In this document: piece by piece, positions 47,652-57,449 of the stretch
Numbering within the stretch: the stretch's first letter is position 1
Layout: the number at the start of each line of letters is the position of its first letter
Assembly (NCBI GenBank): GCA_029960065.1
Contig: JASCOF010000001.1
Location: 930,001 to 994,000 of the forward strand
Direction: 5' to 3'
Length of the DNA stretch: 64,000 nt
Source: Flavobacteriaceae bacterium PS02336
GTDB lineage: Bacteria; Bacteroidota; Bacteroidia; Flavobacteriales; Flavobacteriaceae
Made by a program: the position numbers and the translations under genes
Notes under the pieces: model-generated
Database searches by the model: none
Seen by the model: only the letters and a program-made list of their open reading frames with translations
What the model was told of the DNA's origin: nothing

Positions 47652-49091
47652 ATGAGTTTTTTTACAGACGAATTAATAGGATTTCTGGATGTGTATATAC
47701 TCCTAATATTGGGTTATGCGATACTCATCATGTCTTCGTATTTAATCTTGGCGTATCTTTCTACAAAAGAGCTTAGAAGTTATTTAAAGAAAAATAGTTT
47801 TGTGGATTATGATGTGCTTTTAACCAGCGAATTTGCGCCAAAACTTTCACTGATTGCGCCTGCTTACAACGAAGGACTGACTATTGAAGAAAATGTAAAA
47901 TCCCTGCTTTCGCTTAATTATAATAATTATCAGGCCATTGTGGTGAATGACGGAAGTAAAGACAATTCGATGGAAATCCTGATCAAAACTTACGATTTGG
48001 TTTTAACAGAATTGGATATTCATCCGCAGCTTGAAACCAAAAAGATTAAAGGAATTTATAAATCCAGAAACGCGGCCTACAAAAAATTGATTGTAGTAGA
48101 CAAGGAAAATGGAGGCAAAGCCGATGCACTTAATGTTGGACTTAACATTGCCGAAAATCCTTATGTAGTATGTATTGACGTGGATTGTATTCTCGATAAA
48201 GATTCACTTTTAAAATTGGCTAAACCGTTTTTAGAATCTCATGGAAAACGTATTATTGCCACAGGCGGTGTGGTTAGAATTGCGAATCAGTGTGTGATCA
48301 AAAACGGACGTTTAGTCGAAGTTAATATTCCGGATCGCATGCTTCCACGAATTCAGGTTTTAGAATATCTAAGGGCTTTTCTTTTAGGAAGAATGGCATG
48401 GGGAAGATTGGATGGTTTATTATTAATCAGCGGCGCTTTTGGGGCATTTGATAAAGAAGTAGCAATAATGGCAGGCGGTTACAGTACCAAAACGGTCGGC
48501 GAAGATATGGAACTGATTGTAAGAATGCGCCGTTATATGCTCGAAAATAAGCTTCCATACGCAGTAAGTTATATTCCGGATCCGCTTTGCTGGACAGAAG
48601 CTCCAGAGGATTTTTCGATCTTTAAAAAACAGCGCAGCCGCTGGATGAGAGGAACTATTGAAACCCTGAGTTTTCATAAAAAAATGTTCCTAAATCCGAA
48701 ATACAAACTGCTCGGAATGCTGAGTGTTCCTTATTGGACTTTGTTTGAATTCTTAGCGCCTGGAATTGAGTTTATAGGTTTGGTTATTACGCTTTTATTT
48801 ATAATATTCGGTTTACTGAATTGGCATTTTTTTATGCTGCTTTTACTTTTTGTATATTCTTTTGCTGTTTTCTTCTCCGTTATTGCTTTGTTTAGTGAAG
48901 AGAAAACCTATCATAAATACCCAAAACAAGCCGATTTCTTCAAGCTTTTGATGGCTGCTTTTATAGAACCAATTTATTTTCATCCAATGACGGTTTATGC
49001 AGCTTTAGTCGGTTACAAAGAAAAGATAAAAGGAACAAAAGGCTGGGGCGAAATGACTAGAAAAGGATTTACGAAGAAGGGGGAGATTTAA
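47652..49091 (+). CDS. Processive family 2 glycosyltransferase (PgaC/BcsA-like)
   Basis: This is a 479-residue membrane glycosyltransferase. An N-terminal helix lies at about residues 12-38 and a GT2 catalytic domain at about 62-335, with APAYNEG, the DD-type VVNDGS, metal-binding DVD at 176-178, GED at 283-285 and QRSRW at 327-331; the last motif marks processive beta-synthases. C-terminal membrane helices lie at about 355-425. It probably makes a poly-beta-linked hexose or GlcNAc polymer, but no PgaB-type deacetylase or PilZ domain is encoded alongside. It is the last gene of the group; a terminator follows. Confidence 0.93.
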   Translation: MSFFTDELIGFLDVYILLILGYAILIMSSYLILAYLSTKELRSYLKKNSFVDYDVLLTSEFAPKLSLIAPAYNEGLTIEENVKSLLSLNYNNYQAIVVNDGSKDNSMEILIKTYDLVLTELDIHPQLETKKIKGIYKSRNAAYKKLIVVDKENGGKADALNVGLNIAENPYVVCIDVDCILDKDSLLKLAKPFLESHGKRIIATGGVVRIANQCVIKNGRLVEVNIPDRMLPRIQVLEYLRAFLLGRMAWGRLDGLLLISGAFGAFDKEVAIMAGGYSTKTVGEDMELIVRMRRYMLENKLPYAVSYIPDPLCWTEAPEDFSIFKKQRSRWMRGTIETLSFHKKMFLNPKYKLLGMLSVPYWTLFEFLAPGIEFIGLVITLLFIIFGLLNWHFFMLLLLFVYSFAVFFSVIALFSEEKTYHKYPKQADFFKLLMAAFIEPIYFHPMTVYAALVGYKEKIKGTKGWGEMTRKGFTKKGEI

Positions 49092-49137
49092 TTGTTAGTT
49101 ATTTGACATTGATATTGATATTTACATTTGAAAATAT

Positions 49138-49171
49138 AAAAAAAGCGTTCGGCACTTCGAACGCTTTTTTT
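49138..49171. terminator. Bidirectional terminator between the GT2 gene and the ABC permease operon
   Basis: A 14-base arm (49138-49151) pairs with 49158-49171 around a GCACTT loop, with A-run on one side and T-run on the other, ending both convergent transcripts. Confidence 0.85.
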
Positions 49172-49190
49172 AGTTTTAAGACTATCAATC

Positions 49191-51602
49191 TTATTCGTAT
49201 TTTAAGTATCGTAAAACATCAACTTTGGTAACTTGGTAAGCTTTTGCCAGTACAATTGTCAATGTTAAGAATAACAAAGACACAAAGGCAAGAATAAAAG
49301 GCAGTATTGGAATATCGATTCTAAAGGCAAAATTCTCAAGCCATTTCTGTAATAAAATATAAGCGGGAAGAATTCCGATTAGAAAACCGATAATGCAGAA
49401 AACTACATATTGCTTCGATAATTCTTTTAATAAAATATTTGTTTCTGCGCCAAGGGTTTTTCTAATGGCAATTTCGCGGATTCTTCTTTCCATAGAAAAA
49501 GAGGCCAAAGAAAACAATCCAAAAACAGCAATTAAGATTACAATGATGTTTAACAAAGCAAACAAATCTCTTTGGTTTTCATATTTCTTATACGTTCTAG
49601 CGTAGTTTTTATCGACAAAACTATATTCGAAAGGATATTCAGAATCAACTTTTTGAAGCCAGAATTTGTTTATAGCGGCAATAGTTTCCTGCGCATTGTC
49701 TGGTGAAATTTTTATAAAAACATGTCGAATGTCATCTCTAACACCATCAATCTTTGTGACATAAAAAAAGATCATAGGAGCAATTCTGCTTTCCAATCCG
49801 AAATAATTAAAATCATTTACGATACCCACAACTTTTACTTTTTGATCTCTCCAATAAAGTATTTTGTTTAGTGGATCTTTTTCTGGAAGTAATTTCGCCG
49901 CTTCCTGATTTAACAGAACAGATGAAATGGTATCAGAAGAAAAAGCGGCGCTTAATTTTCGGCCTTTCAGAATTTTAATGTCCAGCATATCCAGCATTTC
50001 AAAATCCATTCCCATTTCTTGTACTAAAAAGGGCTTATTGCTTTTATAACTGGCACTTGACCAAGAATTTTCCATTGATCCCATTGCAAATAATGCTGTA
50101 GAAACAGCTTCAACACCTTTTATTTTACCTGCTTCTTGTTTGATTATTTTATACCGTTCATATTGGCTTTTATCTTTTTTGGCTTTAAAAGTAATATCCA
50201 AAACTTGAGCTCCTTTAAAACCTAAATCTTTTTCTGCCATAAAATTCACCTGTTTATAGACAATGAAAGATCCAATGATAAAAAAAGAAGCGATAGAAAA
50301 TTGTAAAACCAGCATTCCGTTTCGCAGCCAGATTCCTTTTTTACTTCGCGAAAAATTGCCCTTTAAAACTCTTAATGTCTCAAAATTAGAAACATAAACT
50401 GCTGGTAAAATGCCGGAAACGACAATGACCAGTAAAGTGATTAAAATGAGTTGAATATAAAATTGAGAACCAATTAAAATCAAATCTTTTTCTAAGAATG
50501 AATTATAAAAAGGCAGTGAAATTTCTACAATCACCAAAGCCAATAAAACGGAAAAAATAGTGGTTAAAGCAGTTTCAAATATGAATTGCAGTACAATTTG
50601 ACCTTTTTCTGCTCCCGCAATTTTTCTAACGCCAATTTCTTTTGCTCTCTTTATTGCATTTGCAGTAGCTAGATTTACGTAGTTTACAATAGAAAGTACT
50701 AAAATCAAGATTGATAAACCCATAAGAATCCTGATATATTGCAATTTTCCTCCTTCTTCAGGAAAAGGAAAATTTCCGGTATATAACCGTGCTTCAGGCA
50801 AAGGAAGTAAACTTGATTTTACAGGATCTCCATATTTTTTTATAAATTCAGAAACGGTTAAACCTTCCTGTTTAGCATACACTTTTGTACAATTATCAAA
50901 AAAGAGCTGGTTTAAAGTTTGTACTATTCTTGGAGCTGCGTTCTTATTTTTAAATTTAAGTACAAGTCCGTAATGATAAGTCCATTGGTCTTTTGTTCTT
51001 TTTAAATCGTCTTCAATTATTGTAGTAACGGCATTTGGCATTACCGATGATTTTTCAGCTATTTTATAGACACCTCGAACGGTAAAAATCTGGCCGTCAT
51101 ATTTTACGAGTTTTTCTAACGGATTTTCATTTCCAAATAAACGCAAGGCAGTTTCTTCGGATAAAGCAATACTATTTCGATCTAAAAGCGCCGTTTTTGC
51201 ATTTCCATGAATAAAATGAAAAGGAAAAAAAGAGAAAAAATTACCTTGTGCTGTAAATATTTTACTGATCATTTCTTTTTTGCCATTATATGAAATAACA
51301 TCTTTAACATAATCAGGATAGAAATAGCAATAACTCTCTAAGTCGGAAGAAACAGACTTTAGTAAAGGACCCGAAGTTGCAGCGTTTGAAGTCCAAATAT
51401 TATTTTGCCCAATATCATTTAGTACAGAATAAATGTTGTCTTTTTCTGGATTCCATTTGTCATAAGAATGCTCGTCATTCCAATATAAAATCGCAAAAAT
51501 TAAACCTGCGATTCCGATACTCAAACCCAAAACATTCAAAGCAGTAAAAAGCTTGTTGTTTTTGATATGGTATATAAATATGTTGATATAATTTTTCAGC
51601 AT
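49191..51602 (-). CDS. MacB/FtsX-type ABC transporter permease, third of three
   Basis: This is an 803-residue membrane protein of the two-FtsX-domain MacB-like class. N-terminal helix at about 17-40 (LFTALNVLGLSIGIAGLIFA), a periplasmic MacB_PCD region, three helices about 290-415 (ILVLSIVNYVNLATANAIKRAKEIGVRKIAGA), a second periplasmic region with FNYFGLESRIAPMIFF, and a final FtsX domain (SFSMERRIREIAIRKTLGAETN ... VLAKAYQVTKVDVLRYLKYE). It shares its start MLKNYINIFIYHIKNNK and its last residues with the other two permeases, so the three arose by tandem duplication. Confidence 0.9.
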   Translation of the reverse strand: MLKNYINIFIYHIKNNKLFTALNVLGLSIGIAGLIFAILYWNDEHSYDKWNPEKDNIYSVLNDIGQNNIWTSNAATSGPLLKSVSSDLESYCYFYPDYVKDVISYNGKKEMISKIFTAQGNFFSFFPFHFIHGNAKTALLDRNSIALSEETALRLFGNENPLEKLVKYDGQIFTVRGVYKIAEKSSVMPNAVTTIIEDDLKRTKDQWTYHYGLVLKFKNKNAAPRIVQTLNQLFFDNCTKVYAKQEGLTVSEFIKKYGDPVKSSLLPLPEARLYTGNFPFPEEGGKLQYIRILMGLSILILVLSIVNYVNLATANAIKRAKEIGVRKIAGAEKGQIVLQFIFETALTTIFSVLLALVIVEISLPFYNSFLEKDLILIGSQFYIQLILITLLVIVVSGILPAVYVSNFETLRVLKGNFSRSKKGIWLRNGMLVLQFSIASFFIIGSFIVYKQVNFMAEKDLGFKGAQVLDITFKAKKDKSQYERYKIIKQEAGKIKGVEAVSTALFAMGSMENSWSSASYKSNKPFLVQEMGMDFEMLDMLDIKILKGRKLSAAFSSDTISSVLLNQEAAKLLPEKDPLNKILYWRDQKVKVVGIVNDFNYFGLESRIAPMIFFYVTKIDGVRDDIRHVFIKISPDNAQETIAAINKFWLQKVDSEYPFEYSFVDKNYARTYKKYENQRDLFALLNIIVILIAVFGLFSLASFSMERRIREIAIRKTLGAETNILLKELSKQYVVFCIIGFLIGILPAYILLQKWLENFAFRIDIPILPFILAFVSLLFLTLTIVLAKAYQVTKVDVLRYLKYE

Positions 51603-51603
51603 G

Positions 51604-54039
51604 TTATTCGTATTTTAAGTATTGTAATACATCAACTTTTGTAGCTTGAAAAGCTCTTGATAATACCACAATTAAGGTTAAAGACAATAAAACGACGAAA
51701 CCAATAACGAAAGGATAAATAGAAATGGTTATTCTAAATACAAAATCTTCAAGCCATTTATTCAATAAATAATAAACAGGAAATAGCGCAATTAAAAAGC
51801 CTGTAAGACATAAAATTATATATTGCTTAGAAAGTTCTTTCAATAGGATATGAGTTTCTGCACCAAGCGTTTTTCTAATAGCAATTTCTTTCATTCGACT
51901 TTGAATAGAGTAAGAAGCTAAAGCGAACAACCCGAACAAAGCAATCAAAATAACAATCACATTCAACAATGAAAAAAGGTTTTTCTGATTTACATATTCT
52001 TTGTAATGTCTAGCATAAGCTTTATCTACAAAATCATAATGAAAAGGATAATCTGAATCGATGTTTTTCTGCCAGAATTTTTCAAGAGCAGCAATCGTAT
52101 TTGGGATGTTGTCTGGTTTTACTTTTACATAAATATGATTGACATTATAATTCATCCAATCGATAGTTTTGAGATGAAAAAACACCATTGGCGGAATGTT
52201 TGCTTTTGGTCCCCAGAGATTAAAATCTTTTACAACTCCAACAATTTTGAGTTGATGTTCATTCCATTTCACCATTTTACCAATCGGGTTTTTCTCATTC
52301 ATTAATTTCAAGGCCGTTTCGTTGATCAGCATTGCATCTATACTGTCTGAAGCAATTTGATTACTAAAATAGCGCCCGTCAATCAGTTTGATTTTAATCA
52401 TTTCTAACATGCCATAATCAACTGCCATGTTCTGTCCCTGAATAACCTTGTCTTTATAATTAAAAGTAGATGAAGTACTTCCTCCTCCAGAAAGTGAAAA
52501 TGCACCCGTACTTACTTGCGCAACGCCATTAATTTTTAAAATTTCTTGTCTTAACGTTTCGTATCTTTTGTACAGTTTTTGGTCTGCCGTTTTATCATTA
52601 TTATCAAAAAAAGGTTTCTTGTATCGTATTTCTAAAACCTGTTCACCTTTGAAACCTATGTCTCTTTGATTCAAAAACTGCACTTGTTCATACACAATAT
52701 ACGATCCTATAATGAAGAAAAAAGCAATCGAGAATTGTAAAACCAGTATTCCGTTTCGAAGCCAGATTCCATTTTTACTTCTGCCAAAGTTTCCTTTTAA
52801 TACTTTTAAAGTTTCAAAATTCGAAATGTAAACCGCAGGAAATATTCCTGCAATAACAACCGTAATAACAAAAATGATGATTAACTCATAAAAGAAATAC
52901 TGACCAGACATACTCAAATCTTTTTCTAGAAAATTATTGTAAAAAGGCAGTGATAATTCTACTATTACTAAAGACAAAAGAATAGCAAATGAAGTGATGA
53001 TAGTGGTTTCGAAAAGAAATTGTAAAACAATATCTCTTTTACTAGCGCCGACAATTTTTCGGACTCCAACTTCTTTCGCTCTTTTTATAGCATTTGCAGT
53101 GGCTAAATTGATGTAGTTGAATAAGGATAAGATTAAAATTAAAACAGATAAACTCATCATAATCATTAAGGACTGATAATTTCCTTTACCTTCGGCATAA
53201 CCATCAACAATTGAATGTAATCTGGCATCTCTCAGAGGTTCTAAGAATATCTTCATTTTCTCAACTCCATTTTTTTTCTGCCATTCTTTAATGGTTAAAC
53301 CTTCTTGCTTAGCCCATTTTACGGTTCTATTTTGATAAAGCAGATTTTCCATTTTAGCCTTCACTTTAGGAGCGTCAGCAGGATTTTTTAACTTTAGCAA
53401 TAATCCGTAATTAAAATTACCCCAATTATCTTTTTCGGTGGGAGTGCGTTCGTCTATAAGATTTACAACAGCCTCTGGAGCCAATGAAGATTTCCCTGGA
53501 ACGGTATATACTCCTGTAACAATTAGTTTTTTATCTAAAAACGTTATTGTTTTGTCTAGAACATCAACAGTTCCAAATAGATTTAAAGCTGTTTTTTTTG
53601 AGATGACAATACAAGTTTTATCTCTTAATGCCGTTTTCTGACTTCCTTTTATAAAATGAAAAGGAAACATTTCAAAAAAAGTTTTTTGAGCATCAATCAC
53701 TTTAAAAATTCCTTTTTTATTCCCAGATAATAGGATTTTTTCAGCATACCAAAGGTCGAGATAACAGTAACTTTCAATTTCTTTAAAATCAGTTTTAAAG
53801 TAATCTTCGAATGAAGAGACATTGGTCGACCAAAAATTATCTGCACTGACCTGACTTATGGATTGAAAAACTACATCTTTGTTTGGATTCCATGAATTAT
53901 AGCTTTTTTCGTCGTTTAAATATAAAATGGCAAAAATCAATCCTGCAATTCCAATACTCAAACTCAAAACATTCAAAGCCATAAAGATTTTGTTGTTTTT
54001 GATGTGATATATAAATATGTTGGTATAATTTTTCAGCAT
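51604..54039 (-). CDS. MacB/FtsX-type ABC transporter permease, second of three
   Basis: This is an 811-residue paralogue with the same architecture (start MLKNYTNIFIYHIKNNK; end LQYLKYE). It is separated by one base from each flanking permease gene. It is the most diverged of the three in the periplasmic regions (for example TFNYKDKVIQGQNMAV where the others differ), which suggests a different substrate or partner specificity. The conserved cytoplasmic coupling helices (KRAKEVGVRKIVGA, KEIAIRKTLGA) are kept. Confidence 0.9.
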   Translation of the reverse strand: MLKNYTNIFIYHIKNNKIFMALNVLSLSIGIAGLIFAILYLNDEKSYNSWNPNKDVVFQSISQVSADNFWSTNVSSFEDYFKTDFKEIESYCYLDLWYAEKILLSGNKKGIFKVIDAQKTFFEMFPFHFIKGSQKTALRDKTCIVISKKTALNLFGTVDVLDKTITFLDKKLIVTGVYTVPGKSSLAPEAVVNLIDERTPTEKDNWGNFNYGLLLKLKNPADAPKVKAKMENLLYQNRTVKWAKQEGLTIKEWQKKNGVEKMKIFLEPLRDARLHSIVDGYAEGKGNYQSLMIMMSLSVLILILSLFNYINLATANAIKRAKEVGVRKIVGASKRDIVLQFLFETTIITSFAILLSLVIVELSLPFYNNFLEKDLSMSGQYFFYELIIIFVITVVIAGIFPAVYISNFETLKVLKGNFGRSKNGIWLRNGILVLQFSIAFFFIIGSYIVYEQVQFLNQRDIGFKGEQVLEIRYKKPFFDNNDKTADQKLYKRYETLRQEILKINGVAQVSTGAFSLSGGGSTSSTFNYKDKVIQGQNMAVDYGMLEMIKIKLIDGRYFSNQIASDSIDAMLINETALKLMNEKNPIGKMVKWNEHQLKIVGVVKDFNLWGPKANIPPMVFFHLKTIDWMNYNVNHIYVKVKPDNIPNTIAALEKFWQKNIDSDYPFHYDFVDKAYARHYKEYVNQKNLFSLLNVIVILIALFGLFALASYSIQSRMKEIAIRKTLGAETHILLKELSKQYIILCLTGFLIALFPVYYLLNKWLEDFVFRITISIYPFVIGFVVLLSLTLIVVLSRAFQATKVDVLQYLKYE

Positions 54040-54040
54040 C

Positions 54041-56452
54041 TTATTCGTATTTTAAATATTGTAAAACATCCACCTTTGTTACTTGATATGCTTTTACTAA
54101 AACGATTGTCAATGTGAGAATAAGTAAAGACACAAAAGCAATGAAAAAGGGCAGAAGCGTAATGTTTATTCGAAATGCAAAACTTTCAAGCCATTTATGC
54201 AGTAATACATAAGCAGGAACGATTCCGATTAAAAACCCAATTATGAAGAAGATTACATATTGTTTAGACAATTCTTTCAGTAAAATATTGGTTTCAGCGC
54301 CAAGTGTTTTTCTGATTGCGATTTCTTTTAATCTTCTTTCCATAGAAAAAGAAGCTAACGCAAACAGCCCGAAAATAGCAATTAGAATTACAACCACATT
54401 CAGTAAAGCAAATAGATTTCTTTGATCTTCGAATTTTTTATATGTTTTCGCAAAGTTTTTATCGATAAAACTGTATTCAAAAGGATATTCAGCATCTACT
54501 TTTTTGCCCCAAAAACTTTTAAGAGAAGCAATAGTCTGCTGCATATTTTTGGGAGATACTTTCACTGTAATATATTCTATGTTACCTTGTGTCCATTTCT
54601 GCGCATTAATGTGAAAGAAAATCATGGGAGTAATATCTGTATCAAGACCAGAATAATGAAAGTTCTTAACGATTCCGACAACCTTGTGTTTTTCGCCCTG
54701 CCAGTCAATCATTTTATCCAGCGGATCTTTTTCGTTCATTGTTTTGGCTGCGACTTCGTTCAGTAAAACATTAGAAATGGTATCAGCAACCAGTTTTTCG
54801 CTAAGAAACCTTCCTTTGGCTAATTTGATATCTAACATTTCCAGCATTCCAAAATCAGAGCCTAATTGCTGTACCACAACTTCTGGAGTGTCTTTATAAT
54901 GCAGGCCGCCTTTTGAAAACCAATTATCACCAATAGAAAATGCTCCAACAGAAACAGCTTCTACACCTTGAATTTTCTTAAGTTCTTGTTTTATACTTTC
55001 GTATCTTTCAAATTGACCCTTATCGTTTTGTGCTCTAAAAGAAATATTCATTAATTGAGTGCCATTAAAACCTAAATCTTTTTCAGACATAAATTGAACC
55101 TGCTGGTACACTATAAAAGAGCCAATTATGAAGAAAACAGCTATCGAAAATTGTAAAATAAGCATACTGTTTCTGAGCCATAAACCGCTTTTTCTGTGCG
55201 AAAAATTCCCTTTTAGAACATTCGAAAGCTCAAAATTTGAGATATAAACCGCTGGAAAAACACCGCTTACGACGACTACAAGAATAAAGATTAAAATGAG
55301 CTGTACATAAAACTGCGAACCAGCCAGAATTAATTCCTTATCTAAAAATTGATTGTAAAATGGCAGAGAAATTTCAACAATTACAAGTGCTAACAATACG
55401 GCAAACAGCATGGTTAAGACGGTTTCAAATATAAATTGAAGTATAATCTGTTCTTTTGTAGCGCCAATTATTTTTCTCACACCAACTTCTTTAGCTCTTT
55501 TTACAGCATTGGCAGTAGCCAAATTAATGTAGTTGACAATGGACAGCAGTAAAATTAGAATAGATAATCCCATTAAAATTTGCAAAAACTGAAGATTTCC
55601 TGTTCCTTCTGGAAATGGATAACTGCCCTTGTGAAGTCTTGAATTTTCAAAAGGAAGTAATTGTGATTTCATGGGCTCTCCGTATGTTTTGATAAACATT
55701 TTAAGCGTCATGCCTTCATTTTTTGCCTGTTTTTTATAGTTGTTTTCGATAAATATCTCATCTAGACTTTTGGCCACGAGAGGAGCGTCGCTGTTTTTTC
55801 TCAATTTTACGATTAAACCAAAACGAAAACCCCAATGATCTTTGCCCGCTTCGATATCTTCTTCTATGCTGTTGGTTATCGCGTTGGGCATTACTACAGA
55901 TTTCCCAGGTATTCTATATATGCCTCGCACCACAAACATTTTATCGGCATACTTTACTTGTCTGCCAACAGGATTTTCATTTTTAAATAAACGAAAAGCG
56001 GTTTCTTCAGAGAAAACAATACTTTGCGGATCTTGAAAAACATTTTTGGCATTACCATATTTGAATTCAAAAGGAAAGAAAGAAAAAAAGCTTTTTTGTG
56101 CCGAGAATATTTTATCAATTATTTCTGTTTTTCCATTAAATTGTACCGTTTCTTTGGTGTAAAAATCATTGAAATAACAATAATTTTCTACATAAGGAGT
56201 AGATGATTTTAAAAGCGGTGCAGTAATAGCAGAGTTCGTAGCAAAAATTGTCCCTTTTCCAACGTTGTTCATCACAATAAATGTTCTATCCTTAGAAGAA
56301 TTCCATTTATCATACGAATATTCGTCATTCCAGTACAGAATCGCAAAAATCAATCCTGCAATTCCAATACTCAAACCGAGAATGTTCAGTATTGTAAAAA
56401 GCTTATTATGCTTTAATTGATATATAAATATATTAGTCCAGTTCTTCAGCAT
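54041..56452 (-). CDS. MacB/FtsX-type ABC transporter permease, first of three
   Basis: This is an 803-residue paralogue (start MLKNWTNIFIYQLKHNK). Architecture as in the other two, with coupling helices KRAKEVGVRKIIGA and KEIAIRKTLGA. It begins three bases after the ATPase gene. It is closest to the 49191 permease by eye, sharing for example ILYWNDEYSYDKWN and KDLGFNGTQL/KDLGFKGAQV. Whether the three permeases form heteromeric pairs with the single ATPase is unknown. Confidence 0.9.
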   Translation of the reverse strand: MLKNWTNIFIYQLKHNKLFTILNILGLSIGIAGLIFAILYWNDEYSYDKWNSSKDRTFIVMNNVGKGTIFATNSAITAPLLKSSTPYVENYCYFNDFYTKETVQFNGKTEIIDKIFSAQKSFFSFFPFEFKYGNAKNVFQDPQSIVFSEETAFRLFKNENPVGRQVKYADKMFVVRGIYRIPGKSVVMPNAITNSIEEDIEAGKDHWGFRFGLIVKLRKNSDAPLVAKSLDEIFIENNYKKQAKNEGMTLKMFIKTYGEPMKSQLLPFENSRLHKGSYPFPEGTGNLQFLQILMGLSILILLLSIVNYINLATANAVKRAKEVGVRKIIGATKEQIILQFIFETVLTMLFAVLLALVIVEISLPFYNQFLDKELILAGSQFYVQLILIFILVVVVSGVFPAVYISNFELSNVLKGNFSHRKSGLWLRNSMLILQFSIAVFFIIGSFIVYQQVQFMSEKDLGFNGTQLMNISFRAQNDKGQFERYESIKQELKKIQGVEAVSVGAFSIGDNWFSKGGLHYKDTPEVVVQQLGSDFGMLEMLDIKLAKGRFLSEKLVADTISNVLLNEVAAKTMNEKDPLDKMIDWQGEKHKVVGIVKNFHYSGLDTDITPMIFFHINAQKWTQGNIEYITVKVSPKNMQQTIASLKSFWGKKVDAEYPFEYSFIDKNFAKTYKKFEDQRNLFALLNVVVILIAIFGLFALASFSMERRLKEIAIRKTLGAETNILLKELSKQYVIFFIIGFLIGIVPAYVLLHKWLESFAFRINITLLPFFIAFVSLLILTLTIVLVKAYQVTKVDVLQYLKYE

Positions 56453-56455
56453 AAA

Positions 56456-57166
56456 CTAGTTTTTAGCATTTACTAAAACATCCACATTTCTATGATTCAC
56501 TTTTTCAGACAAAATCATTCCGTCTTTCATTAAAATGGTTTTCTGCGAAAAAGAAGCATCATAATCAGAATGCGTAACCATCAAAATTGTCGAACCGCTG
56601 GCATGAAGATCTGTTAGTAATTCCATTACTTCGTTTCCGTTTTTACTGTCTAGATTTCCTGTAGGCTCATCGGCTAAGATAATTTTCGGATTATTGATTA
56701 ATGCTCTCGCCACAGCCACACGTTGCTGCTGTCCGCCTGAAAGTTGCTGCGGAAAATGTTTCAAACGATGAGAAATTCCTAATGTTTTTGCAATCTCGTT
56801 TACTCTGGATTTTCTTTCGGCAGTTGAAACATCATTATAAATTAAAGGAAGTTCGATATTATCAAAAACAGATAATTCGTCAATTAAATTGAAGTTTTGA
56901 AAAATGAATCCGATGTTTTCTTTTCTGGCTTTTGATTTTGCTTTCTCTTTTAAACCGACCATTTCCTGATCCAGAAGTGTATAACTTCCATCTGAAGCGC
57001 TGTCCAAAAGTCCGATAATATTCAGCAAAGTAGATTTCCCGCTTCCCGAAGGTCCCATAATCGACACAAAATCACCTTGATTGATGTTTAATGAAATTTC
57101 GCTTAAAGCTCTTGTTTCTAATTCCTCTGTTCTAAATACTTTTGAAAGTTTTTTAATTGTAATCAT
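56456..57166 (-). CDS. ABC transporter ATP-binding protein (LolD/MacB type)
   Basis: This is a 236-residue ATPase with Walker A GPSGSGKST at 38-46, Q-loop FQNFNLIDELS, signature LSGGQQQR, Walker B IILADEPTG, and switch His in MVTHSDYD. It belongs to the MacB/LolD-type family that powers FtsX-domain permeases and works on lipoproteins, peptides or signals in the envelope. It is the first gene of a four-gene minus-strand operon, and the only ATPase for three permeases. The divergent sigma-54 regulator pair probably controls it. Confidence 0.95.
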   Translation of the reverse strand: MITIKKLSKVFRTEELETRALSEISLNINQGDFVSIMGPSGSGKSTLLNIIGLLDSASDGSYTLLDQEMVGLKEKAKSKARKENIGFIFQNFNLIDELSVFDNIELPLIYNDVSTAERKSRVNEIAKTLGISHRLKHFPQQLSGGQQQRVAVARALINNPKIILADEPTGNLDSKNGNEVMELLTDLHASGSTILMVTHSDYDASFSQKTILMKDGMILSEKVNHRNVDVLVNAKN

Positions 57167-57340
57167 AATTGGACTGTTTTGTTTTTGATTGATTTTCTTT
57201 TAAAATTTTTATGCCTTCGGAATGAAAGAAACAAGTCTGAAAATTAAGATAATTTCAATGTAAATTGTACTTATTTATTTTGTTATTTTTACTTCCGAAA
57301 GCCATTAATAATTAATGATTTATCAGTTCTAATGTGATTT

Positions 57341-57349
57341 TCATGCCAA
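57341..57349 (-). promoter_or_regulatory. Weak sigma-54-like -24 element upstream of the ABC operon
   Basis: The minus strand here reads TTGGCATGA, resembling the -24 half of sigma-54 promoters. The -12 position, ten bases further, reads AC instead of GC, so the match is incomplete. It lies about 175 bases upstream of the ATPase start. Confidence 0.25.
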
Positions 57350-57409
57350 TAATTTAAACAATGTAAATGCTTTGTTTTTAAGGGATTATTGATTGAAAAA
57401 ATAACGAAC

Positions 57410-57436
57410 TGTCCATTAATGGACACCTTTTGTCCA
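57410..57436. promoter_or_regulatory. Palindromic upstream activating site candidate (TGTCCATTAATGGACA)
   Basis: A perfect 16-bp palindrome (57410-57425) is followed by a third half-site TGTCCA (57431-57436), 13 bases before the sigma-54 regulator start codon and about 245 bases from the ABC operon start. Placement and symmetry fit an enhancer-type binding site for the adjacent NtrC-like regulator, possibly also autorepression. Confidence 0.55.
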
Positions 57437-57449
57437 AAACCGAACAACA

